NCBI GenBank assembly: GCA_003254885.1
Contig: QANT01006718.1
Location: 1-23,086, forward strand
Reading direction: 5' to 3'
Length of the DNA stretch: 23,086 nt
Origin: Purshia tridentata
Lineage: Eukaryota; Streptophyta; Magnoliopsida; Rosales; Rosaceae
Below are positions 1 to 8,689 of the stretch, one piece after another (the stretch's first letter is position 1; each line of letters opens with the position of its first letter). The notes under the pieces are model-generated. The model searched no databases. It was not told where the DNA came from and saw nothing but the letters and a program-made list of their open reading frames with translations. Both the position numbers and the translations under genes were made by a program.

Positions 1-762
1 CCAAAACAATCAAAAGTCCCTTATGGCCTACCCTTTTATTTAATTTGCAGACAGAGGATAAAATAGTATCTGATTTACTAAAGTTGTTTATTAAATAATG
101 GTTATATATATGTCTACAAAAATTATACAGAGTGTGACAATCAAATTCTATACATTATTTGTAGAAAATAGTGGATGCATATTGTAATTATATTACAAAT
201 TTAAAAGAAGAAAATATAAGATGCTTAAAACATATTAAAAAGAAACTTACCTCTTGATACAATTTTAGCGCAACTGTTCGAAAAAAAAAATTAGCACCAC
301 CTACAAAGCATAAAATTGTTTTAATAAAAGTGACAAAGCTGCCTATTCAAATGGATAATATTGTAAACCAAAACATATAACTAGAAGAACAACCAAAGGG
401 AAACAAAGCTGACACAAAGAATAAAGAAAACAAATAAAAAAGACCACACAAAAAAGAGACCTCAGCAAAAACCAAGTAAAACCAGCAGCACAAACGAAAT
501 GAAATGATCCCCATACACCTGAACCTACTTGCCAAACGAAACCAAACAAAAGGAAACCAGATCATCGCCACAAATTGCAATCCACAGTCACCAAAAATCA
601 TGCACATGTTATAAACCGTAATAAAAATTTGAAATCACTAACAGCCCCAACAAATTTTAGGGAAACACTCGTAGGAAAAATTTGTAATTTGACCCTATAG
701 GATTTTTTTCCATATGCAATCAAGGTATTCATCAAAAAGCAAGAAATAAAAAATAACAAGAG
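1..762. other. AT-rich intergenic sequence, no gene seen
   Basis: This stretch is AT-rich with short A and T runs. The open frames on the minus strand between 343 and 607 are hydrophobic, low in complexity and unlike any family I know. I see no splice-bounded exon, tRNA or repeat structure here. Confidence 0.6.
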
Positions 763-1054
763 TTAATTATAGCAACAGTCCGCGAACTTTATCTCGAGCC
801 TCAATTGAGTTCGCTTTCTTTACTTTTAGATTCTTGAGTCCACAAATTTTTCAACGTTACTCACTTCAGTTCGCTTCATTAATTTTTTCTCAAATTGCCG
901 CCAAATCTTTGCACATGACAAGCACATGATTGCCTTTTTATGGAGTGCACTGAAGTGAGTAACGTGAAAGGTTTGCGGACTAAGAATCTAAAAGTAAAGT
1001 TCACATACTCAAGTGAGACTCAGGGTAAACTTTACGGACTGTTGGTATAATTAA
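763..1054. mobile_element. Foldback MITE with long terminal inverted repeats
   Basis: The two ends are inverted copies. The left end reads TTAATTATAGCAACAGTCCG and the right end, reverse-complemented, reads TTAATTATACCAACAGTCCG. The similarity continues inward for roughly 100 bp on each side, including an ACTTTTAGATTC/GAATCTAAAAGT pair and a CGTTACTCACTTCAGT-like pair, so the whole 290-bp unit can fold on itself. It encodes nothing. The flanks fit either a TA duplication (Tc1/mariner type) or a TTAA duplication (piggyBac type); because the end is itself palindromic the sequence cannot decide between them. The element has diverged arms, so it is old. Confidence 0.75.
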
Positions 1055-1877
1055 GCCTAAATAATAAATAAATGATAAATGAAATCCAAGACTCGGGAAA
1101 TCTAATATGAACTTTACACAACTTGGACGTCTAATATGAACTTCACAAATCTTAGACATACTAGTTCATACTATGCATCTCCCCCACCCTACCCCTCTCC
1201 AGGACGTTAACTTCGTGACTTGCAAAGATATGACAAACTCCAGCAATCATCTTGAAACCTTTTTCCCAATGAAAACTGCTAATAAGACATTTAATGCTGA
1301 AAACTGCAAGGGGTTTATTTTTAACAACTTGTATATTTTGGTTTATCTTGTTAGCAAACCTTGTGAACAAATAAAAATTCCATGTAGCATCATTAGCTTT
1401 ACACAAAGGAAAACAATTTTTGACCAGCAATTCATGTTATCCAAGGGTTTTAACTGAAAGTAATTTCCATAGTCAGTATGACAACTTTGTCACTCATCAC
1501 CATACTTCAGAAAATTCATGTCAATATAATTATTTATATTTCTCAGCCTTAAACTTGGTGAATATAACATTTAAATCTTGTATTCACTAAAGAACTAGGT
1601 TTCTTCCCCTTTCTTCTTTGGCACTGTTTTACTAAAGTTAACCCAACGCATCACCAGCAATAACTAAACATCTTATTTTTGTCTTATTTTCCACCAAAGG
1701 AGGACAAAGGCAGTTCATATTTTCTTTTCTTTATCTCTTGTACAATTCACAAAAGAGTTTCTTCAAGTTAAATTTCAACTATAAAATATTTGGAAATGAA
1801 AGCATGCTTTAAACCTAGATGCATGAAATCAAAATTAAAATTCATCATAAATTAATAATTGCTGAACTGCCGTCCAG
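1055..1877. other. Intergenic sequence, no supported gene
   Basis: Two overlapping open frames lie on opposite strands at 1161-1457, but neither resembles a known family or has splice-site support. A short direct repeat containing TCTAATATGAACTT occurs twice near 1102-1145. Otherwise I see AT-rich intergenic DNA. Confidence 0.5.
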
Positions 1878-2026
1878 GTTCTGGCAAAACTCAATTTGAG
1901 GTCATACTTCGGGCCAGTGACCACCCAAAAGGATATAAAAAATTGTTGGCACAACTGTTAGAGTCAGTTAATAACTCTAACTGTTTTGGTCTTGTAGCAG
2001 CTGGCAAGTCTTTGCTTGCAGACTAA
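1878..2026 (+). CDS. Possible terminal exon, unidentified (doubtful)
   Basis: After an acceptor-like CCGTCCAG at 1870-1877 an open frame of about 49 codons runs to TAA at 2024-2026. Two in-frame stops lie just before the acceptor, which is what a 3' terminal exon would look like. The translation begins GSGKTQFEVILRASDHPKGY and continues with an amphipathic LLAQLLESV segment, so its composition is protein-like. If read across the acceptor, a PGSGKT string resembles a Walker A loop, but its first glycine is a cysteine and this could be chance. I do not recognise the family and see no matching upstream exon. The same bases overlap a stretch that could instead be the start of an LTR. Confidence 0.2.
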
Positions 2027-2350
2027 GCAGTGATCACGAGTCCCATTTGGATTCTATCTGGTACCCTTAGTCTAATAGGTGTTTAAGGCTAAGTTCTAAG
2101 GCTAAAGGGATTCCTAAATACTATAGGACAATGTCTTAGGATTCTAGGCTAATAAGGTTAACTTGAGAGTCCAATAATGGGATAGACTCTCAAGATCAGC
2201 CTCTATATAAAGACCAAGATCCCTCTGCACTCAGATACATGAAAGGAACCTACTCCCATCTAGTAGCAAGTGTGAAGGTGCTGACAGTGCAGGGAAGATC
2301 TTGAGTCTGGTGACTTCGTCTGACATGGATGCTACAATGGTGAATGCAGG
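1945..2350 (+). promoter_or_regulatory. TATA-bearing stretch, possible LTR remnant
   Basis: A strong TATA box, CTATATAAAG, lies at 2203-2212. Thirty to 41 bp upstream of it is a perfect 10-bp inverted repeat, CTTGAGAGTC (2162-2171) and GACTCTCAAG (2185-2194), around a 13-bp loop. A second inverted pair, GTTAGAGT/ACTCTAAC, sits near 1957-1981. A donor-like CAGGTATGTG follows at about 2347. The arrangement of TGTT start, hairpins, TATA and downstream donor is what Ty1/Copia LTRs often look like, so this may be a solo LTR fragment. No primer-binding site, second LTR or target duplication was found, so the identity is open. Confidence 0.3.
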
Positions 2351-2601
2351 TATGTGTTCTATATGTGCAAAGCCTTAAAGTTAACAACAACTACTGTAAT
2401 CAAGACATATTCATATAGCGGTGAAACAAAAATAGATTATAAACATCAACTATATGAGAACCATTATAAACAGCATCCTATAATTCATTCTTCAAAGTTT
2501 CAAACAATCAGCAGTCATTTAGCTCTTAGTTTATAAATTAATCACATATAAAACAAGGCATGCCAAAACATGTCTAATACAAGAGAAATGCAGGTACTCA
2601 C

Positions 2602-2805
2602 CAAACCATCCTTTTGATTCAGCAACCGCCCAACAACTCTGTGCCTCACTCCAAGGACCGGCATCTCTCCGAGTCTCTCCACCACTAAACAGAAGAAGAG
2701 CTGTATTGTCTTTGGCTGCAACTTCAATTCCCTCTTGTATATGTGCCACAAAAGTAGCAGCTTGACCCGGCTTCTTCTGATAAGACTCCAAAAACCAAGA
2801 ATCCT
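2602..2805 (-). pseudogene. Isolated exon of a plant DUF218-like protein
   Basis: The minus strand reads through one clean exon of about 68 codons, with an acceptor-like GATAG before 2805 and a consensus donor GGTGAGT directly after 2602. The peptide contains ESYQKKPGQAATFVAHIQEG, then AAKDNTALLLFSGGETRRDAGP, split here as AAKDNTALLLFSGG and ETRRDAGP, then SEAQSCWAVAESKGWFG. These match the core block I recall for the plant DUF218/SanA-like family, related to the protein named C57A10.07 in yeast annotations; its function is not established. A cysteine replaces the usual tyrosine in the SEAQSYW motif. I searched 1-2600 and 2806-4600 by eye for the neighbouring exons (an EEHARDSFENLLFS-type exon downstream) and did not find them, so it is either a stranded exon fragment or part of a gene with very long introns. 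Confidence 0.6.
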
Positions 2806-4630
2806 CTATCTTTAATTTGCTATCTCTATTAAGGGTTTCTCAGATGATAAAGGGATACGTATGTATTTTAAATTTGATGGTTTTTCATTTTTGGGGCTTC
2901 GACTATTGTAGTGAATATGAGAGTTTGGTTTGAGAAATTAAATTGATTAATGGTTGTGAACTGTGTGATTGGTAACAGATGATTGGTAACACTTCATATA
3001 GTCAGTCAATACGGTCAGCTGGGAAGGTCCTAACAACATTGCCCAATTTGTGAAGTGATAAACAATACCCAATATCAAAAGACTATAAAAGACCAAAAAA
3101 AACTAACCAAAAAATACCAAAACCATGGATCCAATCTGGCCTATTGTCACTCTACCACCACCCTTATCACCAACGGCTAGACCGCTCGCCACCAATGCAT
3201 TTCATCTTCCCTATTTCTCTCCCTCTTCTTTTTTGTCTCTCTCTTTCTCTCTCTTCGCTTTCTTTCTCTTTCACAACTCCTTGCCGGACAACAATGGAGG
3301 GCAGCAAGAGGGTGCATAAGAGAGAGAGGGAAGAAAAAGATAAGTCAAGAGAGAGGAAGGAGGAGAAGATGCATTGGCTTAGTGTCCAGTGGCTATGTGC
3401 AGTGGTAGGTCGAGCTGTGGAGGGGGACTGTTGTGTTTTTTTTTTTTTCCCTTTCTGTTTAGGTGACTAAGTTGAGGGTAGTTGTGAATATTAGGGGTGT
3501 TTAGTGATAGATTATAAAAATTGAAAAGTTGTGTTCCATCATATAGCGCACAAGCAGGGCTATTCTACTGTTTGTGCAACCAAAAAGCACTACACATGTG
3601 AGACCGAAATATCAGTGTGCATCCTTTAACTAATATGATGAAAACTTTTGAGTATAAATCAACTATAGAAATACAATTGACAAAAATGAAGACTGAAAAC
3701 TATATAAACAAAATTATAATTTGACACTAAAGAATATTTCTTCGATTTAAAGAAATAATGTTGGCTACAAAATGCACATTTTTTTTTTCCTTTACCTCAA
3801 TTTATTCAGTACTGACTACTAAATAAGAAATCATATTATAGATACTAACACAACCACACAAAACAAGAATAACAGCAGTCAACAAAATGGGAATTTAGTC
3901 AACAAACAACAAAATAGGAACTCAAGCTACAATCCAACCCTCAAGTCCTGAATTCAAGATAAAGCTAGAACATGATGCACATGCAGGAGGGAATCTAAAG
4001 TCAATTCGGGAAAAAAATAGTACATGAATGTCAATGATACTTTCAGTAGGCTTATTTTTCCTGAAGATCTACCATAGTAGGGGAGCACAAGGTGGAACAT
4101 ATGATCCAATCGATTGCAATTAACTTGGGAAACAAAATCAACCTAGATAAACAAATTAGATTATTTTTCAAGTTAGACTGATACAGATTGGCTCCAAATA
4201 CTACCATACAATTACCAACAAAAAGAGAACAACATGGAACATCATTTAGCACCGTCATGGAACATCATCAAAAGAGAAAAACACATTTTTGACAAACAAA
4301 TTGCACTCTACTTCCCACATAATCAAAGACTATTCTCTAAAGCAACCCATTAACATTGCATAGTCAGATTTATGCTTGTTTCTGTCAAGTAATAAGCACT
4401 GGCAAATGATGAAATTGATTCAACTCTTTCTAAAAATTTAAAAAACTAAAAAACAACAAACCAAAATTAACCAATTTCAACAAAATCCTAAACAAAATTG
4501 AGGCAACATAATTATACAATATGGACAAAACAGGGTGCTTATGATTTAAGATTAATAAAATAAGACTTCTTGTGAATATGAACTTAAAAATCCATAGACA
4601 GGCACAAAAATTAGTAGCACAGAGATTCAC
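2806..4630. other. Intergenic sequence 3' of eIF6, no gene seen
   Basis: This 1.8 kb is mostly AT-rich without recognisable coding sequence. The part next to 4630 should hold the eIF6 3' UTR on the minus strand. A short motif, CATGGAACATCAT, occurs twice near 4232 and 4255. Near 2968-2996 the words GATTGGTAACA are repeated in tandem. The small minus-strand frames at 4052-4258 and 4430-4630 are AT-rich and have no family signature. Confidence 0.5.
3208..3372. repeat. Pyrimidine tract followed by purine tract
   Basis: A CT-rich run at about 3208-3284 is followed by a GA-rich run at about 3320-3372 on the same strand. The two are roughly complementary, so a transcript could fold into an imperfect stem. 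Plus-strand open frames at 3125-3470 simply translate this biased sequence (serine, phenylalanine and leucine rich) and are not convincing proteins. Confidence 0.5.
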
Positions 4631-6391
4631 TCATACATAGGTGTCAATCAATGATTTCCTCATTTCATCAACAATGGCACTAGGTTGAGCTTCCCTCAAC
4701 TTGAAAACACTCTCAATAACTGATAGTTCTGTGGCAGTGGTGTCGGATCCACAAAATGCTATCCAGTCATTCACTGTCATGCCGGCAGCTATAACTTCAC
4801 AACCACGGTTAACTGTCCCAGCAACCAGAGGGACCTGAAGAAGCTTTGAAAGTTCATCCAAGTCCTCAACGGATGTGTGGGGATGAACCTGCACCAAGTA
4901 TTTTGAAATTACGATTTAGAGTGGGACCAAAAAGAAAACTCAAATGAAGCAGCTATAGTACAAACTCTTTCACCAAAGATTCATGAGAAACACCAGACCA
5001 AGAAAAGTTTCTTACCAAGCCACCTCTGTTGGAGAAGGCACAATAGCTTCCCACAAGAATATTACCGGCAATTGTATGCCTAAAAACTTCCACTCCAAGA
5101 ACATCTGCGATCATCTCCTCTGTTTCCTAAGAAAAAATAACAAAAATATAAATGAAAAAAATGCAGCAGCAGTTTTAAAATTTATTTAAATTTCAAATTT
5201 TAAATCATCTGCTAAATTAAAAAAAAAAAAAANTTAAATTTTAAATTTTAAATCATCTACTAAATTAAAAAAGAGGATATAGGGGGCCTTGGTATGCACA
5301 TTGCATATTTATTTATTTAGCGAGAATGTGGATTGCTCTTTCATAACATGTTCATGGCTGTTCTATGATCACATACAAATATTATCTCAGTCCAGACATC
5401 CAAAAAACATATAAGCCTAAAAGCTGACCTCACAACTATTCCAAAAAATTGATTTTACAATAGAAACAAAACAAAAATTCTGAAGTCCTAGAATCTGATG
5501 GGTTGAATGCTTTTGATGAAGGAATGAAAATTGTATCACCCATTTGTTCTTCTTAGATTTCCAAGAAAAGGAATATAATGACTTTAATTTCATTGAAATA
5601 ATTCAACTTTTCACAAGGCAAATAAACAAGAACATGCAATAAGCACAAAAGGATACCCACCCTATCAAGATCAGTGTGGGTAAGAGCCACATAATCATTG
5701 CACGCAACACAGTTACCCAGAGCAGATAATCTCTCTTCAATGCGCTGAACAACAACATGATCAGGCAAGCTGTTCCTCAAGTGCTGGAGTTCTTAAAAAT
5801 TTCAATAATAAGAAAAGCTCAATAAGTAGCGAAACCAAATCAAAGCATACCATATACAACATAACCCAAAAGACAACCAAAAAAAAAAAAAAGAATAAAA
5901 CAAAACACAAAAATACAAATAAAAAGACAGAAAAAAGACCTTGGTCGGTGGTGGTGTGAGGCAAAAGAAGCCCATTTTTGTTTCCTGCAAATAAAATTTA
6001 AATAATTGAAAAAATTATAAATAAAAAAAAGAAAAAAAATCAAAAGAAATCAACTTTGAATTGAAATAAATAAACACCAGCACAGAGGCGGCCAATGATG
6101 CGAGTGCCTCCAATGGAGGTCTTGACAACAGGGATGACGTCAGCCAACTCGGCCTCAAATGTGCTGTAGAAGTTCTCGGAGCCTCCGATGGAAACCAAAC
6201 AGTAAGCGTTCGTCAGCTTCGAGAAAACCCCAACCTCGCACGAGTTCTCAAATTGCAGTCCTACATACCCAATTAATTTTCCATAAATCCAACCAAAAAA
6301 TAATAATAATTAACCAAATATAGAAATATAAGAACAATATTTGGAGAATTTAAAGGAAGAAAGAAAGAGAGAACGACTTACTGGTAGCCAT
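4631..6391 (-). CDS. EIF6: Eukaryotic translation initiation factor 6, complete, six exons
   Basis: eIF6 is the anti-association factor that sits on the 60S ribosomal subunit, is needed for pre-60S maturation in nucleolus and cytoplasm, and blocks 40S joining until it is released. Exons on the minus strand, in order, are 6391-6382, 6260-6078, 5984-5940, 5791-5661, 5126-5016 and 4888-4631; every intron is GT-AG. The joined frame is 738 nt, 245 residues plus TGA, the usual plant length, with no stop or frameshift. Recognisable blocks are [19 protein letters not shown] near residues 5-23, [17 protein letters not shown] near 63-79, ALTHTDLD near 115-122, [20 protein letters not shown] at the start of exon 6, and the ending RKSLIDTYV. 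These cover the pentein-fold protein from end to end. Introns are 121, 93, 148, 534 and 127 nt. The ten-base first exon splits codon 4. A 5' fragment of the same gene is duplicated in inverted form at 18257-19524. Confidence 0.95.
5186..5270. repeat. 48-bp direct duplication with an ambiguous base in eIF6 intron 4
   Basis: Inside the largest eIF6 intron a segment with the core AAATCATCT(G/A)CTAAATTAAA occurs twice, offset by 48 bp, separated by a run of about 14 A. The n at 5233 falls directly after that run. The duplication looks like slippage, and the n probably reflects a homopolymer that was hard to call. It does not touch an exon. Confidence 0.75.
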
Positions 6392-6770
6392 GGATTAAGC
6401 CCTACGCGTCTGAATAGCAGGTATGAGTTTGTTATTAGGGCTTTTAAGTTTCGGGAAGAGAGGGAAAAAGAGAGAAAATTAGGCTTTCGATGTGTAAGAG
6501 ACTAAAATCAGATAAACAGAAGAAAATAAAACTAAAACCCCTAAATACCTTCAATCTTAGAGTAATCGAAGCCGGCGAGTGGCGACTTCAAGTTCCTCTC
6601 TGGCCCTCTCTGTCTCAAGCGAACTTCCAGTCTCCGAGGAAAGATGATGGATACCGGAGAGTCTTGACAGATGAGGCTTGAGAGAGAGAGACGCTGAAAT
6701 GAAATAATGGGAGATTGAGAGAGGGAGTCAGTGATTAGGTTATGGACCGCAGCCCGGCCCGTTTAAGTGA
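6382..6770 (-). promoter_or_regulatory. eIF6 leader, leader intron and proximal upstream region
   Basis: On the minus strand the leader appears to carry an intron: donor AAG|GTATTTAG at 6548 and acceptor CTATTCAG ending at 6410, giving 139 nt. Both boundaries recur in the duplicated copies at 18257-19114. The leader upstream of the intron is CT-rich, and a GGGCCGGGC motif lies near 6755-6763; GGGCC-type elements are common upstream of plant translation genes. No TATA box is evident. Three sites that are telo-box-like (AAACCCTAA) in the copies read AAAGCCTAA or AAGCCCTA here. Similarity to the copies stops at about 6770, just short of the MITE at 6796. Confidence 0.6.
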
Positions 6771-6795
6771 GAGATATGATAGGTTATGGAATAAA

Positions 6796-7173
6796 GGGCT
6801 TTTTTACTCAAATATCATCTAAATCATAGGAGGTGTGCTCCCGTACCACTTAAAATTTTTTATTATTATTTACCACTTAAAATTATTAATATGTGTCAAT
6901 ATGGTATCTCCAATCAATTTTTCTGTTAAATAATCAACTATTTTCTCCAACTTTCTATTTTGCTTTCAAGTATAATTAAGAAAACAAAATTCTTTTAAAG
7001 GCAAATTAGAAAATTTGAAAAAAAAGTTGATGATTTAACAGAAAAATTAATTGGAAATGCTATATTGGCATTTATTGATAATTTCATGTGGTAAATAGTT
7101 AAAAAAAAAAACAAAAAATTAATTGGTACAGGAGCACTCTCTATTGTCCAGGTAGTATTTACATAAAAAAGCC
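6796..7173. mobile_element. Mutator-type foldback MITE with 9-bp target duplication
   Basis: The ends are inverted copies (left GGGCTTTTTTA, right end reverse-complemented GGCTTTTTTA). Pairing continues inward through GTGCTCC(C/T)GTACCA and CAATTTTTCTGTTAAAT, so about 150 bp on each side can pair. Flanking words TGGAATAAA (6787-6795) and TAGAATAAA (7174-7182) match at 8 of 9 positions, the duplication length expected for Mutator-like elements. It has no coding capacity. It sits about 30 bp upstream of the region of eIF6 that is shared with the duplicated copies, so it may affect the native gene's promoter. Confidence 0.75.
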
Positions 7174-7182
7174 TAGAATAAA

Positions 7183-7825
7183 TTGTGAGTTATGAGTTAT
7201 CAATTATATTTATTAATAAATTTTTCTGTTTCATTAATAGTTTTTGATTTCTTTTATTACATAAGAAGTGAGATAGATGATGCCAAATTTTTTTCGAATG
7301 GGTACACCAATACACTTATTGATTGGATTACTCGTATAGAAATGTAATTTGATACAATAGATACTGCATTTCGATTTTGGGGTAATTACGGAGGCAAAAT
7401 TGGTTTTGGCGTTTGAAAAGATTATGCAAATAAGAGTCAAGCAAATGGAGAAATTACTTTAGCTAAATTCATATCTTGCATATGTACGACTTCACACGTG
7501 GAGCTTTGGAGAGTCACTCAAGTGCTTGAAGGAAAAATAAAGATAAGCTCTCTGTATGATAACATTGATAAGGAGGAGATAAAAGTCCCCAAAAACCCAA
7601 AAGACAAAGCAGCAAAGCACATGAGATATGGGACGCGTGTCCAGTTCTCATCAAAAAGTAATTAGCTGAAAATTTCATCTAACTTTACTTGATTTGATGG
7701 GACTACTCGTCGACACTACCCTTAGCAACAGAGGTAGCAGTTCGCAAAGAAACTCAGAAAAAGCCCCCTTTCTTCATTTTAAGTTATCAAACAAAATAAT
7801 AAACCAATAAATATGAAGTTTATTA
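7183..7825. other. Intergenic sequence, nothing recognised
   Basis: This AT-rich stretch contains a 68-codon minus-strand frame (7234-7440) without family features. I see no splice-bounded exon, RNA gene or repeat. It separates the MITE from the minisatellite. Confidence 0.5.
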
Positions 7826-8310
7826 ATGAACTGAAACTGTACTATTAATATGAAGAACTGAAATTATAATGTGAAACTGAAACTGTATTGTTAATATAAA
7901 GAACTGAAACTATACTGTATATATGAAGAACTGAAACTGTACTGTAAATATGAAGAACTGAAACTGTACTGTAAAGATGAAGAACTGAAACTGTACTGTA
8001 ATTATAAAGATCTGAAATTGTATTGCAAATATGAAGAACTGAAACTGTACTACAAATATGAAAAACTAATACTGTACTGCAAATATGAAAAACTGATACT
8101 GTACTGGAAATTTGAGGAATTGAAACTATACTACAAATATGAAGAACTAAAACTGTACTGCAAATATGAAGAACTGAAACTATACTACAAATATGAAGAA
8201 CTGCAATTGTACTGTAAATATGAGAACTGAAATTGTACTGTAAATATAAATAACTGAAATGTACTGCAAATATGAAGAACCGAAACTATACTGCAAATAT
8301 GAAGTGAAAA
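7826..8310 (+). repeat. 27-bp minisatellite, about 18 diverged copies
   Basis: The unit is TATGAAGAACTGAAACTGTA followed by CTGCAAA and repeats head to tail across about 480 bp with substitutions and a few one- to three-base gaps. The period is a multiple of three, so one frame at 8018-8230 stays open for 70 codons and encodes a nine-residue repeat, KYEELKLYC and variants. The flanking copies contain stops and length changes. There are no unique spacers, so it is not a CRISPR-like array. It lies where the beginning of the adjacent LTR would be expected, which may explain why that LTR has no clear left end. Confidence 0.9.
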
Positions 8311-8431
8311 AGAAGGGAATTATAGTAGAAAACTAATAAATTTGATGTTTATTGACAATTTTAGAAGTAGATGACAAACAAATAATTTTGGGGTGTTGTC
8401 TCGTGTGTTTTCTGTTGGGCTTTCTGCGGGT

Positions 8432-8497
8432 GGGCTGCAAGTAAATAGAAGATGAGCTGCAAGTAAATAGAAAGTGACCTACAAGTAAAGCTTGAAG
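8432..8497 (+). repeat. 22-bp tandem repeat, three copies
   Basis: Three consecutive 22-bp units start with G(G/A)(G/C)CT(G/A)CAAGTAAA; the third is the most diverged. The unit is unrelated to the 27-bp minisatellite next to it. Confidence 0.75.
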
Positions 8498-8689
8498 TAA
8501 TTATTTTTGTTTAAATGCTTTTGGTTAATTTAAAAGGATGTCAGTACTTTATAATTAAAACACTCTAATATTAAAGTAGGTTGCAAGCATGCTGTTCTTT
8601 GTAAATCACTCTCAGGGGTAAGTTATCTTGATATGTTACGCATAACCACAAAGTAAGGACAATAATTATGGGTTGTTTTGTGCATTTGA

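Noticed and set aside
343..607. Minus-strand open frames of 68 and 86 codons
   Set aside because: They are overlapping, hydrophobic and low in complexity, with no family motif and no splice context.
1161..1457. Open frames of about 90 codons on both strands
   Set aside because: They lie opposite each other over the same bases and neither has recognisable motifs.
3125..3470. Plus-strand frames rich in Ser, Phe and Leu then Lys, Glu and Arg
   Set aside because: They are translations of a CT tract followed by a GA tract, with two overlapping frames equally open.
5761..6043. Three overlapping minus-strand frames around eIF6 exon 3
   Set aside because: They are shadows of eIF6 exons 3 and 4 and the T-rich intron between them; the spliced eIF6 model explains the coding signal.
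6490..6681. 63-codon plus-strand frame
   Set aside because: It lies antisense over the eIF6 leader and leader intron and has no family features.
7826..8310. CRISPR-like array
   Set aside because: Units are head to tail with no unique spacers, and the DNA is plant nuclear sequence; it is a minisatellite.
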